The position numbers and the translations under genes were made by a program. Positions 1-7,682 of a stretch of 25,253 nt of DNA are shown here, one piece after another; the first letter of the stretch is position 1, and the number at the start of each line of letters is the position of its first letter. The notes under the pieces were generated by a model. That model was not told the origin of the DNA, searched no databases, and saw only the letters and a program-made list of their open reading frames with translations. The stretch is from Oceanospirillum sp964342385 (GTDB lineage Bacteria > Pseudomonadota > Gammaproteobacteria > Pseudomonadales > Halomonadaceae): positions 1 through 25,253 of the forward strand of contig CAYFGP010000102.1 of NCBI GenBank assembly GCA_964342385.1, in the 5' to 3' direction.

Positions 1-605
1 TAATAATGAACCTAAAAGTGACAGGCTACTGCTTGTTTATGAAATATCCGGGCTATACCATCGCCGATGCGGCATTGGATGGTTTCTATCACTCAGAGTT
101 TTATAAGCTGTATTACCAGAACGCCAGCATCAAGGATGAGATCTGTTTATTAGTGAATCTAGGCAATGGCGATTCAGCCATAGTGGCGTATTGCCGTTTT
201 GAGGGCGAAGCCCCGTTTGATAAGCAGGATCGGCAGCTGTTTGATTCCCTGTTTAATATGATCAAGCTATTGGTATCTAACTGGTGGCTATCCGGTAGTA
301 AAGAGGATAACACTGAGCATAAGCTGGATCTGGCGTTAACCAGTTTTGGCAGTGATTATCTGACTCAGCGGGAGGCAGAGATTACTCAGTTATGTCTGAA
401 AGGGGATTCCATCAAGTCTCAGGCTGAAAAGCTACAAATTGGCCAGGAAACCATTAAGCAACACCGGAAAAATATCTATGCCAAGTTAGGTATCAGCTCC
501 CAATCCGAGCTGTTTTATCTATTTTTGGCTTGTTTAAAAAGTTACGACCCCTGCTATTCCCTCGATCCGTTATCAGGCTATTTTAGCAAGCAGCAGGCGT
601 GTTAA
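1..605 (+). CDS. LuxR-type transcriptional regulator, 5' end outside window
   Basis: A DNA-binding regulator with a C-terminal LuxR/GerE helix-turn-helix (HTH). The HTH is clear from LTQREAEITQLCLKG followed by IGQETIKQHRKNIYAKLGI, at about residues 118-165 when counting from the ATG at position 6. The first ~95 residues resemble the end of a sensory (PAS/GAF-like) domain but I cannot name it. The reading frame is open to the left edge (codon 3-5 is ATA), and the 199 residues from the ATG at 6 are short for the family, which usually has about 230-270, so the true start is probably outside the window. It runs toward the convergent cupin gene at 706. Its target is unknown; the neighbouring amine-oxidation genes are candidates by position only. 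Confidence 0.8.
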   Translation, partial: IMNLKVTGYCLFMKYPGYTIADAALDGFYHSEFYKLYYQNASIKDEICLLVNLGNGDSAIVAYCRFEGEAPFDKQDRQLFDSLFNMIKLLVSNWWLSGSKEDNTEHKLDLALTSFGSDYLTQREAEITQLCLKGDSIKSQAEKLQIGQETIKQHRKNIYAKLGISSQSELFYLFLACLKSYDPCYSLDPLSGYFSKQQAC

Positions 606-641
606 CAGTGAGATGATAAAAGCGATAGAGTTTAACAATAG

Positions 642-673
642 GCTGGTAATAGCCAGGGGCAGCTACTACCAGC
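642..673. terminator. Hairpin between convergent genes
   Basis: A 12-bp inverted repeat with one mismatch: GCTGGTAATAGC at 642-653 and GCTACTACCAGC at 662-673, with an 8-base loop. It lies between the stop of the LuxR gene and the stop of the convergent cupin gene, where a shared terminator is expected. There is no T-run on either side, so it may act as a Rho-assisted or mRNA-end-protecting hairpin rather than a classical intrinsic terminator. Confidence 0.4.
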
Positions 674-705
674 GATAGACCCGTGTAATAGATCCAGCTT
701 TTGAA

Positions 706-1047
706 TCAGCCCAGTGACATATAGAACTTTCTCATATCTTCCTGCACGGTCCATTGCAGATCGCTGCCTTTCTGGCAGATAAAGGCATCCCCAGCAATAT
801 AGGTTTCTTCAACACCGGTTTTCATATCCTTGATGCTGAGCTTACCTTCGATCATGACGCACAGCTCATTACAAGGGTAATCCTCGTACAGCATTTGACC
901 GGTTGAGCAATACCAGCTGCCAGACTCATTGTTTTTCTCATCCGTAAACTGAGTGGTGCGATGCTGTTGCGGGTTGCCCTGAACAATACAGTCCGCAGGG
1001 ATTAGTTCTTGATTACTGGCGATATTTAGTCGTGTCGTACCGGACAT
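706..1047 (-). CDS. Small cupin-domain protein (Cupin_3/DUF861-like)
   Basis: A 113-residue single-domain cupin. The fold is suggested by the spacing of CNELCVMIEGKLSI, YIAGDAFICQKGS and LQWTVQEDMRKFYM, as in the Cupin_3 family related to EutQ and ureidoglycine aminohydrolase. It lacks the HxH metal pair of classical cupin motif 1, so a metal-dependent enzyme is doubtful and a ligand-binding or accessory role is possible. The start is well supported: AGGAG lies 6 bases before the ATG on the minus strand. It is on the same strand as the TMADH-like gene, whose stop lies about 200 bp upstream with a strong hairpin between, so co-transcription is uncertain. No precise function can be given. Confidence 0.75.
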   Translation of the reverse strand: MSGTTRLNIASNQELIPADCIVQGNPQQHRTTQFTDEKNNESGSWYCSTGQMLYEDYPCNELCVMIEGKLSIKDMKTGVEETYIAGDAFICQKGSDLQWTVQEDMRKFYMSLG

Positions 1048-1129
1048 TGTTGTCTCCTAAGAGTGAAAGAATAGGTTTGTTGATAAAGCGGGTTTGTTAA
1101 TAAGACCGTTTGTTTATCAATAGAGTTAG

Positions 1130-1164
1130 CTTTGGTGGCAAAAGCGCATGCTTGGCCACCAAAG
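1130..1164. repeat. Long near-perfect hairpin in cupin/dehydrogenase gap
   Basis: CTTTGGTGGC at 1130-1139 is an exact inverted repeat of GCCACCAAAG at 1155-1164. Inside it a second short stem, AAGC-GCAT-GCTT, occupies 1142-1153. The structure lies downstream of the TMADH-like gene and upstream of the cupin gene, both on the minus strand. No T-run follows on either strand, so it could be a weak terminator, an mRNA-processing element or a protein-binding site. Confidence 0.5.
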
Positions 1165-1249
1165 GATTGGCTTAAGGGTTAATGCCTGAAAAGCCCCGGT
1201 TGATTGTGGGAAGCCAAGGCTTATTAGGGTTAAGCCGGGTTAAGAGCTG

Positions 1250-3331
1250 TTATTCCATCGGGGTTAAATCGATCAGCTCACGCTTAAATGGCACACCGGT
1301 GTTTTTCTCTTCACCAAATTCGCGGGCATGCAGATGGCCGGAGTGTACGGCGCTGGCGATAATGCCTGGGGCTAGGCCATCACCGATAATCTCCAGAGTT
1401 TCGATACCGGCTTCTTTTAATACTTCCGGTTGGCTCTTCAACTTTTTGTACAGACTATCGTTAGGGATCTGGCCAGTGACCAGTACTAGGCTGTCGCATG
1501 TAATCTGCTTGGTTTGACCGGTATAGCTACAGCTGAGGTTGAGTTGTGTTTGTTCAACTTCTGCCAGAGCGTGGCTCAGGACAATATCAACACCCAATTC
1601 AGCCAGAGCTGCATGAACACGGAAGGAATCCATGGTGTTTTCACACCACTTACTGACCTCTGGTGCAGGGGTTACATAGGTGACTTCAAAGCCTTCTTTA
1701 GCCAGCTTTTCAGCAATAGTACCCGCCATGTAGTAGTGGTCATCATCGTAAACTACAACCTTTTTGCCTGCCGTTGGCAGCTGACCGGCCATAATATCGT
1801 CTGGGGTTAATACCTGGCTTGTTTCCAGTCCCGCAATCGGGAAGCTAGAGTTAAAGCTGATACCATCCCGACGCCACATAGCCCCTGTAGCAAGGTAAAC
1901 ATGGGAGATGCCAAAGGAGAGAATATCTTCTGCAGTCAGCTGGCTATCGCGATACACTTCGATATTGGCCGCTTGCTTGATGTACATTTCGCGGTAATCC
2001 AGTACCCGAATCCATTCGCTTAAACCGGGTAGCTGAGCTTCTTTGGCCACTCGACCACCGAGGTGTGCGGTGCCTTCAGCCAATACAACGTTATAACCCC
2101 GTTTGCTCATCACCTGAGTGAACTCCAGCCCTGCAGGGCCCGCGCCAACCACTAACACGGTTTCATCGGATTTTTTCTCGGGCATGCGTTCAGGGTGCCA
2201 GCCACGACGATACTCTTCACCCATGGTCGGGTTTTGAGTACAACGAATCGGTACCGAGTTATGATCACTCATCACACAGATATTGCAGCCGATACATTCG
2301 CGGATCTCATCAAACAATCCTTGTTGGATCTTATTGGGTAGGAAAGGGTCAGCGATAGAAGGACGAGCCGCACCGATCAGATCAATGACACCGTTTTTCA
2401 CCAGAGACACCATACGATCCGCTGAGGTATAACGGCCGACACCCACCACAGGTTTACCGGTTACCTGCTTCACAAAGCGGATATAGTCTTCCTGATGGCC
2501 TTCTTTAGAGAAACGGGAAGTGATGGAATCGTTATGCCAACCGGCAATATTTACATCCCAAAGGTCGGGCAGATCGGCCAGCATCTCAACAATGGCACGA
2601 CCCTCTTTCTCGCAGCTGATGCCATCGTCACCCAGTAATTCTTCAACAGCAAAACGCAGGGCAACAGCGCAGGTATCGCCAACCGCTTCTTTGGTATCTT
2701 CCAACACTTCACGCAGCAAACGCACCCGGTTTTCCAGGCTGCCACCGTATTCATCGGTACGGCGATTATGTCGACGGGAGATAAAGTGCGACAGAAGGTT
2801 CAGGTTGTGACCGGCATAAACATAGATGATGTCAAAACCGGCTTTTTTTGCCCGAATGGCAGCGTCTTTGTGCCACTGTCTGAATAGCTGAATATCTTCC
2901 AGGCTCATCTCCCGCCCCTTAAATGGGTGGCCAGGTAGTTCGGTACATTCAGCACCTGGGCTCGGAGCAATACTTGGCATGCGTGAATAGAGGTTGGATG
3001 CCAGTGCACCAAAGTGCCCCAGTTCGATACCCGCCAGAGAACCGTGTTTATGGACTTCCTCGGTCATCAGCTTCAGTGGTGGAATATCATGGTCATCCCA
3101 TAGACGACCTTCATGGAAAGGCGACAGATCACTGGTGGGGTGAATCTCAACAACCTCGGTACAGACAGAACCCCAGCCGCCCTCGGCTTTAATCCCCCTC
3201 ATGGTTGCCAGTGAACGAGGCATGGTATGACCCATACCGTTACAGTGCGGCACCTGATAAAAACGGTTTGGCGCAGTCACAGGGCCAATTTGCACTGGCT
3301 CAAATAAAATATCGTAGCGGCTGTTATCCAT
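1250..3331 (-). CDS. TMADH-family FMN/4Fe-4S amine dehydrogenase (N-methylamine oxidation)
   Basis: A 693-residue flavoprotein of the trimethylamine/dimethylamine/histamine dehydrogenase family, which also includes Pseudomonas DgcA-type dimethylglycine demethylases. Such enzymes oxidatively N-demethylate amines and pass electrons to ETF. An N-terminal Old-Yellow-Enzyme barrel is followed by a cluster CxxCxxC-x11-C near residue 340 and C-terminal FAD/NAD-like domains (VLVVGAGPAGLE). Cys30 in QVPHC matches the Cys that carries 6-S-cysteinyl-FMN in TMADH, and YVYAGH keeps the active-site Tyr and His. From remembered TMADH numbering, bowl residue Tyr60 is Val here and Trp355 is absent, while Trp264 (AGWHND) is kept. 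The substrate is therefore probably not trimethylamine. ATG at 3331 follows GAGGA; a GTG four codons upstream is less likely. It is divergent from etfBA. Confidence 0.85.
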   Translation of the reverse strand: MDNSRYDILFEPVQIGPVTAPNRFYQVPHCNGMGHTMPRSLATMRGIKAEGGWGSVCTEVVEIHPTSDLSPFHEGRLWDDHDIPPLKLMTEEVHKHGSLAGIELGHFGALASNLYSRMPSIAPSPGAECTELPGHPFKGREMSLEDIQLFRQWHKDAAIRAKKAGFDIIYVYAGHNLNLLSHFISRRHNRRTDEYGGSLENRVRLLREVLEDTKEAVGDTCAVALRFAVEELLGDDGISCEKEGRAIVEMLADLPDLWDVNIAGWHNDSITSRFSKEGHQEDYIRFVKQVTGKPVVGVGRYTSADRMVSLVKNGVIDLIGAARPSIADPFLPNKIQQGLFDEIRECIGCNICVMSDHNSVPIRCTQNPTMGEEYRRGWHPERMPEKKSDETVLVVGAGPAGLEFTQVMSKRGYNVVLAEGTAHLGGRVAKEAQLPGLSEWIRVLDYREMYIKQAANIEVYRDSQLTAEDILSFGISHVYLATGAMWRRDGISFNSSFPIAGLETSQVLTPDDIMAGQLPTAGKKVVVYDDDHYYMAGTIAEKLAKEGFEVTYVTPAPEVSKWCENTMDSFRVHAALAELGVDIVLSHALAEVEQTQLNLSCSYTGQTKQITCDSLVLVTGQIPNDSLYKKLKSQPEVLKEAGIETLEIIGDGLAPGIIASAVHSGHLHAREFGEEKNTGVPFKRELIDLTPME

Positions 3332-3483
3332 GCTAATCCTCACTATCTTTTCTTGTTATCGCTTGTTCTCTTGTTCCAGTGGGATCTTCGGTCAGGGCAA
3401 GGCTGATTCATATCCCGAAACCAGGGGATGCCTCCCTCTGCTTGGGGAGTTATCCAGGTTGGCAAGCGTCCTAATATGGCCCT

Positions 3484-3532
3484 GTCAGATGGCAGCCAAG
3501 CTCAGTCAAATGACAACCAAGCTCAGTCAAGA
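3484..3532. repeat. 21-bp tandem repeat upstream of etfB
   Basis: Two imperfect 21-bp copies start at 3484 and 3505, with a short third start at 3526. Their shared core CCAAGCTCAGTCAA is identical at 3496-3509 and 3517-3530. A 21-bp period is two helical turns, so copies face the same side of DNA. The array ends about 20 bp before the etfB start codon, in the gap between the divergent dehydrogenase and etfB genes. It could be a regulator-binding array; no regulator is identified. Confidence 0.6.
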
Positions 3533-3550
3533 ATAAGTAGAGAGTGTGTT

Positions 3551-4303
3551 ATGAAAGTACTGGTTGGGGTAAAGCGGGTGATCGACTATAACGTTAAGGT
3601 GCGCATTAAAGCGGATCGTAGCGATGTTGATTTGACCAATACCAAGATGGCGATCAATCCATTTTGTGAGATTGCTGTAGAAGAAGCGGTTCGATTAAAA
3701 GAGCAAGGCATTGCAAGCGAGATTGTAGTGGTTTCCATTGGACCAAAAGCCTGCCAGGAGCAGATTAGAACCGCAATGGCCATGGGAGCGGATCAGGGTA
3801 TTCATATTGAAACCGAAGCCAAGCTTAACCCGCTGAATGTAGCCAAGTTATTAAAAGCAGTAGTCGATGAGCAAAAGCCTGATCTGGTACTGCTGGGTAA
3901 GCAATCCATCGATGGGGACAATAATCAAACCGGTCAGATGTTGGCGGCGTTATCGAATATGCCACAGGCCACTTATGCTTCTGAGATCAGTCTGCAACAG
4001 GAGCGTTTACAGGTTACCCGTGAAATTGATGGAGGCTTACAAACCCTGAGTTTGTCACTGCCTGCACTGGTGACGACCGATCTGCGTTTGAACGAACCTC
4101 GCTTTGCCTCACTGCCTAATATTATGAAAGCTAAACGTAAACCTTTAACGGTGGTAACCCCGGATGAACTGGGTGTGAGCTTAAGCAATAAGGTTCAGGT
4201 ACTGGAGGTGTCTGCCCCTGAAGAGCGCCAAGGCGGGGCATTAGTGGGTTCTGTTGACGAGCTGGTAAGCAAACTGAGAGATGAAGCAAAGGTGATCGGA
4301 TGA
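3551..4303 (+). CDS. etfB: Electron transfer flavoprotein beta subunit
   Basis: The 250-residue small subunit of the ETF heterodimer, a soluble electron carrier that takes electrons from flavin dehydrogenases and hands them to ETF-quinone oxidoreductase. It begins with the typical MKVLVGVKRVIDYN and contains the beta-subunit signature region around VLLGKQSIDGDNNQTGQM, followed by LSLPALVTTDLRLNEPRFASLP and IMKAKRKP. The length is normal for the family. The ATG at 3551 was chosen because homologues start at this methionine; the open frame further upstream crosses the 21-bp repeat array and is not coding-like. Its stop overlaps the etfA start by 4 bases (ATGA), so the two are translationally coupled. 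Its natural electron donor here is probably the divergent TMADH-like enzyme. Confidence 0.95.
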   Translation: MKVLVGVKRVIDYNVKVRIKADRSDVDLTNTKMAINPFCEIAVEEAVRLKEQGIASEIVVVSIGPKACQEQIRTAMAMGADQGIHIETEAKLNPLNVAKLLKAVVDEQKPDLVLLGKQSIDGDNNQTGQMLAALSNMPQATYASEISLQQERLQVTREIDGGLQTLSLSLPALVTTDLRLNEPRFASLPNIMKAKRKPLTVVTPDELGVSLSNKVQVLEVSAPEERQGGALVGSVDELVSKLRDEAKVIG

Positions 4304-5247
4304 GCATTTTAGTGATAGCAGAGCACGACAATCGTGAATTAAAACCTGTCACCCTGAATGTGATACAGGCTGCCAGTGAGATTGCTCAGCAGCTAGAAAA
4401 GGATGTAGTGATTGATTTGTTAATCGCAGGTGCAGACTGCCAAGCCGTTGCTGAACAGGCTGCTGAAATAGCAGGTATTAGCAAGGTGTTAGTGGCAGAT
4501 AACCCTGTGTATCAGCATCAACTGGCAGAAAATACCAGTCTCTTGATTACAGCGCTGTCGGATAAATACAGCCATATCCTGGCTGCCGCAACTACGACCG
4601 GTAAAAATGTACTGCCTTGTGTGGCGGCTTTGCTGGATGTAGTGCAGCTATCAGACGTGATGGCAGTAGAGAGTGCCAACACCTTTAAGCGTCCTATTTA
4701 TGCCGGTAATGCGATTGCGACAGTACAAAGCGATGAGCACAAACATGTACTGACCGTCAGGGGGACTGCATTTGATGGTGTTGCGGCACAGGGTAATTCT
4801 GCTGTTATCGAAACGGTTAGTTTTGCTGAAGATAGCGGCCTTACAAGACATGTTTCTGATCAGGTGGCTGAGTCTGATCGTCCAGAGCTGACGTCGTCCA
4901 GAGTGGTGATTTCTGGTGGTCGGGGGATGGCTAATGGCGAGAATTTCCAGCTATTGGATCAGGTGGCCAATAAGTTGGGGGCTGCAGTTGGTGCATCTCG
5001 TGCCGCTGTTGACGCAGGCTTTGTACCCAACGATATGCAGGTGGGGCAAACCGGTAAAATCGTTGCGCCAGAGCTTTATATTGCCGTGGGTATTTCCGGG
5101 GCGATTCAGCATCTGGCAGGTATGAAAGATTCGAAAGTGATTGTTGCTATCAATAAGGACCAAGAAGCGCCTATTTTCTCTATAGCAGACTATGGTTTGG
5201 TTGCGGATCTATTTGAGGCTTTGCCTGAGCTGGAGCAGAAGTTATAG
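4300..5247 (+). CDS. etfA: Electron transfer flavoprotein alpha subunit
   Basis: The 315-residue large, FAD-binding subunit of ETF. The C-terminal FAD domain is clear: VVISGGRGM, then AAVGASRAAVDAGFVP, VGQTGKIVAPELYIAVGISG and AIQHLAGMKDSKVIVAINKD, in the usual order. The N-terminal half is the more divergent domain that packs on EtfB. Length and start are normal, and the start codon overlaps the etfB stop. The gene ends about 90 bp before an intrinsic terminator at 5337-5358, so etfBA form one short operon, with ETF-QO in a separate or partly separate unit downstream. An orphan ETF copy devoted to one dehydrogenase is common in methylamine and betaine demethylation loci, and that is the role inferred here. 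Confidence 0.95.
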   Translation: MSILVIAEHDNRELKPVTLNVIQAASEIAQQLEKDVVIDLLIAGADCQAVAEQAAEIAGISKVLVADNPVYQHQLAENTSLLITALSDKYSHILAAATTTGKNVLPCVAALLDVVQLSDVMAVESANTFKRPIYAGNAIATVQSDEHKHVLTVRGTAFDGVAAQGNSAVIETVSFAEDSGLTRHVSDQVAESDRPELTSSRVVISGGRGMANGENFQLLDQVANKLGAAVGASRAAVDAGFVPNDMQVGQTGKIVAPELYIAVGISGAIQHLAGMKDSKVIVAINKDQEAPIFSIADYGLVADLFEALPELEQKL

Positions 5248-5267
5248 CCAGTAGTGACGGCTAAAAG

Positions 5268-5287
5268 AGGTCCTTTTATCGGACTCT
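5268..5287 (+). terminator. Weak bulged hairpin after etfA
   Basis: AGAGGTCC and GGACTCT can pair with one bulged G around the loop TTTTATC, about 20 bases after the etfA stop, and a short T-rich stretch (GATTTTCC) follows. It would be a weak first terminator ahead of the stronger one at 5337. Confidence 0.3.
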
Positions 5288-5309
5288 GATTTTCCTATTG
5301 GTTTGAATT

Positions 5310-5337
5310 TTGACATCACCCAGGTGTGGTGTATTTG
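5310..5337 (+). promoter_or_regulatory. Candidate sigma-70 promoter for ETF-QO
   Basis: A perfect -35 hexamer TTGACA at 5310-5315 is followed 16 bases later by TATTTG at 5332-5337 as a partial -10. Transcription would start near 5344, inside the loop of the terminator at 5337-5358. The -35 is strong and the -10 is weak (3 of 6 matches). Confidence 0.4.
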
Positions 5338-5358
5338 GCCCTGAATAGGGCCTTTTTT
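5337..5358 (+). terminator. Intrinsic terminator after etfBA
   Basis: A 6-bp GC-rich stem, GGCCCT (5337-5342) and AGGGCC (5347-5352), closes the loop GAAT and is followed directly by TTTTTT. This is a textbook Rho-independent terminator for etfBA. It ends only 16 bases before the ATG of the ETF-QO gene. Confidence 0.85.
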
Positions 5359-5374
5359 GTTTAGAGCTAGAGCA

Positions 5375-7111
5375 ATGAATAATAACGCAACAAATCCTAA
5401 GACAGAGCAAACTCCAATTGAGCGAGAGGCGATGGCGTTTGATGTGGTGATCGTTGGTGCGGGCCCAGCGGGTCTTTCTGCCGCAATTCGTCTGATGCAA
5501 CAAGCAAACGACGCCAGCCAGGAGCTGACTGTTTGTGTCGTTGAAAAAGGTTCAGAAGTGGGTGCACACATTTTGTCAGGAGCAGTGATTGAGCCGTCAG
5601 CGCTGAATGAACTGATTCCAGATTGGAAAGATAAAGGTGCTCCTCTGATCACAGAAGTAACCGAAGATCAGATTGTGATGCTGACAAGCGATACCAGTAG
5701 CAAAACTTTTCCGAACGCCATTGTGCCTAAATCCATGCACAATCATTTTGCCAATGGTGAAAGCAACTATATTGTTTCTTTGGGTAATGTCTGTCGTTGG
5801 CTGGGCCAACAGGCAGAAGAACTGGGTGTTGAGATCTTTCCTGGTTTTGCGGCGGCGGAGCTGCTGATTGAAAATGCTGTGGTCAAAGGTGTCATTACTG
5901 GCGATATGGGCGTAGCGGAAGATGGTAGCGAAAAACCGGGCATGTTTATGCCGGGTATGGAGCTGCGTGCTAAATACACTATCTTCTCTGAAGGTAGTCG
6001 TGGCCATCTGGGGAAACAGTTAATCAAACAGTTCAGTCTGGATGAAGGCAAAGATGCCCAGCACTACGGTATCGGCATTAAAGAATTATGGGATATTCCT
6101 GAAAGTCCTGAAGGGGACCCCGCAAAACATAAACCTGGCTTAGTCATTCATGGTTCCGGTTGGCCGCTGAGTGAAAATGGTGCCAGCGGTGGTTTCTTCC
6201 TGTACCACGTAGAAAACAACCAAGTGGTTGTGGGGCTGATCACCGACCTGAACTACGACAATCCCTACCTAAGCCCCTTTGATGAATTCCAGCGCATGAA
6301 GCACCACCCAGAGCTGAAGCAGTATCTGGCAGGGGGGAAGCGTGTTTCTTATGGTGCCCGTGCCATTACCAAAGGCGGCAATAACTGTCTGCCTAAGATG
6401 ACCTTCCCTGGCGGTATCCTGGTGGGGTGTGATGCCGGTACGCTGAACTTCTCTAAGATCAAGGGCACCCACACCGCGATGAAGTCCGGCATGATCGCTG
6501 CGGAAACTATCTTTGCTGCGTTAAAACCTGAACAGGGCCGTGATGCAGGTGGTCAGAACCTGACCGAATTTACCACAGCATGGGAACAATCCTGGGCGTT
6601 TAAAGAGTTGTATGACAGCCGTAACTTTGGCCCGGCGATGCATAAATTTGGCCCGATGCTGGGCGGTGCATTTAACTTTATCGATCAGAATATCTTCAGC
6701 ATCCCTGTGACGCTGCATGACACGGAAGAAGATTTCTCTCAGTTAAAACCTGCTGCTAACAGCAGCGAGATTAATTACCCTAAGCCGGATGGTGAGATCA
6801 GCTTCGATAAGCTGTCTTCTGTGTTCCTATCGAACACGAACCATGAAGAAGACCAGCCCTGTCACCTGAAACTGACCGATGGCAGTATCCCTTTGCAGGT
6901 CAATCTTCCGAAGTGGACGGAACCGGCACAGCGTTTCTGTCCTGCGGGCGTTTACGAAGTGGTGAAAGATCAGGCAACCGGTGCTGACCACTTCCAGATC
7001 AATTCACAGAACTGTCTCCACTGTAAGACCTGCGATATTAAGGACCCGTCACAGAATATCACCTGGGTAACGCCAGAAGGGGCTGGCGGGCCTAATTATC
7101 CTAATATGTAA
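5375..7111 (+). CDS. Electron transfer flavoprotein-ubiquinone oxidoreductase (ETF-QO)
   Basis: A 578-residue inner-membrane-associated enzyme that takes electrons from reduced ETF and reduces ubiquinone, using FAD and one 4Fe-4S cluster. The FAD-binding motif DVVIVGAGPAGLSAAIRL is near the N-terminus, followed by VVEKGSEVGAHILSGAV, YGIGIKELW, KHHPELKQYLAGGKRVSYGA and FPGGILVGCDAGTLNFSKIKG. The C-terminal iron-sulfur region contains FCPAGVYE and NCLHCKTCDIKDPSQNI and ends GGPNYPNM as in Pseudomonas homologues. Length is normal. The ATG at 5375 is chosen; the next in-frame methionine at 5432 (MAFDVVIV, preceded by GAGAGG) is a good alternative because homologues have only a short N-terminal tail. 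It completes the dehydrogenase-ETF-quinone chain. Confidence 0.95.
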   Translation: MNNNATNPKTEQTPIEREAMAFDVVIVGAGPAGLSAAIRLMQQANDASQELTVCVVEKGSEVGAHILSGAVIEPSALNELIPDWKDKGAPLITEVTEDQIVMLTSDTSSKTFPNAIVPKSMHNHFANGESNYIVSLGNVCRWLGQQAEELGVEIFPGFAAAELLIENAVVKGVITGDMGVAEDGSEKPGMFMPGMELRAKYTIFSEGSRGHLGKQLIKQFSLDEGKDAQHYGIGIKELWDIPESPEGDPAKHKPGLVIHGSGWPLSENGASGGFFLYHVENNQVVVGLITDLNYDNPYLSPFDEFQRMKHHPELKQYLAGGKRVSYGARAITKGGNNCLPKMTFPGGILVGCDAGTLNFSKIKGTHTAMKSGMIAAETIFAALKPEQGRDAGGQNLTEFTTAWEQSWAFKELYDSRNFGPAMHKFGPMLGGAFNFIDQNIFSIPVTLHDTEEDFSQLKPAANSSEINYPKPDGEISFDKLSSVFLSNTNHEEDQPCHLKLTDGSIPLQVNLPKWTEPAQRFCPAGVYEVVKDQATGADHFQINSQNCLHCKTCDIKDPSQNITWVTPEGAGGPNYPNM

Positions 7112-7176
7112 TTCTGACGACTTTTCTGCTTTTCTGCGTAAACAAATGCCCCTTACCTGAGGGGGGAAGCACAGAT

Positions 7177-7207
7177 GCGGATTCATTGTTCTGAGTCCGC
7201 TTTTTTT
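7177..7207 (+). terminator. Intrinsic terminator after ETF-QO
   Basis: A 9-bp stem with one G-T wobble, GCGGATTCA (7177-7185) and TGAGTCCGC (7192-7200), with loop TTGTTC is followed by seven T's. A small CCCCT/AGGGG hairpin precedes it at about 7149-7164. It ends the ETF-QO transcript. Confidence 0.85.
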
Positions 7208-7270
7208 GCAGTGTCGTTCGTATGTGAGGATGCTGCTCAATAGGAAATAAGACAAATAAGTGAGTGCAAT

Positions 7271-7600
7271 ATGAGTAGCTGGGCTTATCTGTTGATTGCG
7301 ATCATCGCAGAGATTATGGCAACGTCATCCTTAAAAGAGTTTGATGGTTTTAAAAGATTATTACCCGGTGTCATTGTTGTTGTGGGATACATGACGACAT
7401 TTTACTTTCTGTCATTAACCATTAAAACCATACCGTTGGGGGTAGCTTATGCTGTTTGGTCGGGTGTGGGCATTGTGGGGATTAGCTTAATCGGCTGGTA
7501 TTTCTATGGGCAGAAGCTAAGTCTCCCTGTACTAGTAGGGATGTTTTTTATCCTGACTGGTGTGGTGATCGTCAATTATTACTCGAATATACAGTCCTAA
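7271..7600 (+). CDS. Small multidrug resistance (SMR) family transporter
   Basis: A 109-residue, very hydrophobic inner-membrane protein with four predicted helices, the normal SMR size (EmrE is about 110). Family marks are the N-terminal AYLLIAIIAEIMATSSLK with the membrane-embedded Glu (residue 13 here, matching Glu14 of EmrE), the tract IPLGVAYAVWSGVGIVGI, and the end FILTGVVIVNYYSN. SMR dimers exchange protons for cationic drugs, guanidinium or quaternary ammonium compounds, so export of an amine or betaine-like cation would fit the neighbourhood, but this is inference. The Shine-Dalgarno is weak. The gene has its own position after the ETF-QO terminator and is convergent with the broken LysR gene. 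Confidence 0.9.
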   Translation: MSSWAYLLIAIIAEIMATSSLKEFDGFKRLLPGVIVVVGYMTTFYFLSLTIKTIPLGVAYAVWSGVGIVGISLIGWYFYGQKLSLPVLVGMFFILTGVVIVNYYSNIQS

Positions 7601-7682
7601 AGCAAAGTAATTGGACTCTCTCCTCTTTGGATATCATAGGATATGGTGTGTTTTGCTCAGGAGACTTGTTTTGTTCTTTTGC

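Noticed and set aside
1198..1204. Extra copy of GGTTGAT near the cupin gene as a fourth operator
   Set aside because: Only one half-site; the other arm at the required spacing is absent.
3428..3550. Longer etfB reading frame starting upstream
   Set aside because: The extra 41 codons cross a tandem repeat and have no resemblance to EtfB; the conserved start MKVLVGVKR is at 3551.
5357..5374. TTG start for ETF-QO
   Set aside because: It lies in the T-run of the terminator and has no ribosome-binding site; ATG at 5375 or 5432 is better.
5242..5652. 136-codon minus-strand open frame over the start of ETF-QO
   Set aside because: Antisense shadow of a well-supported gene, with low-complexity protein content and no family similarity.
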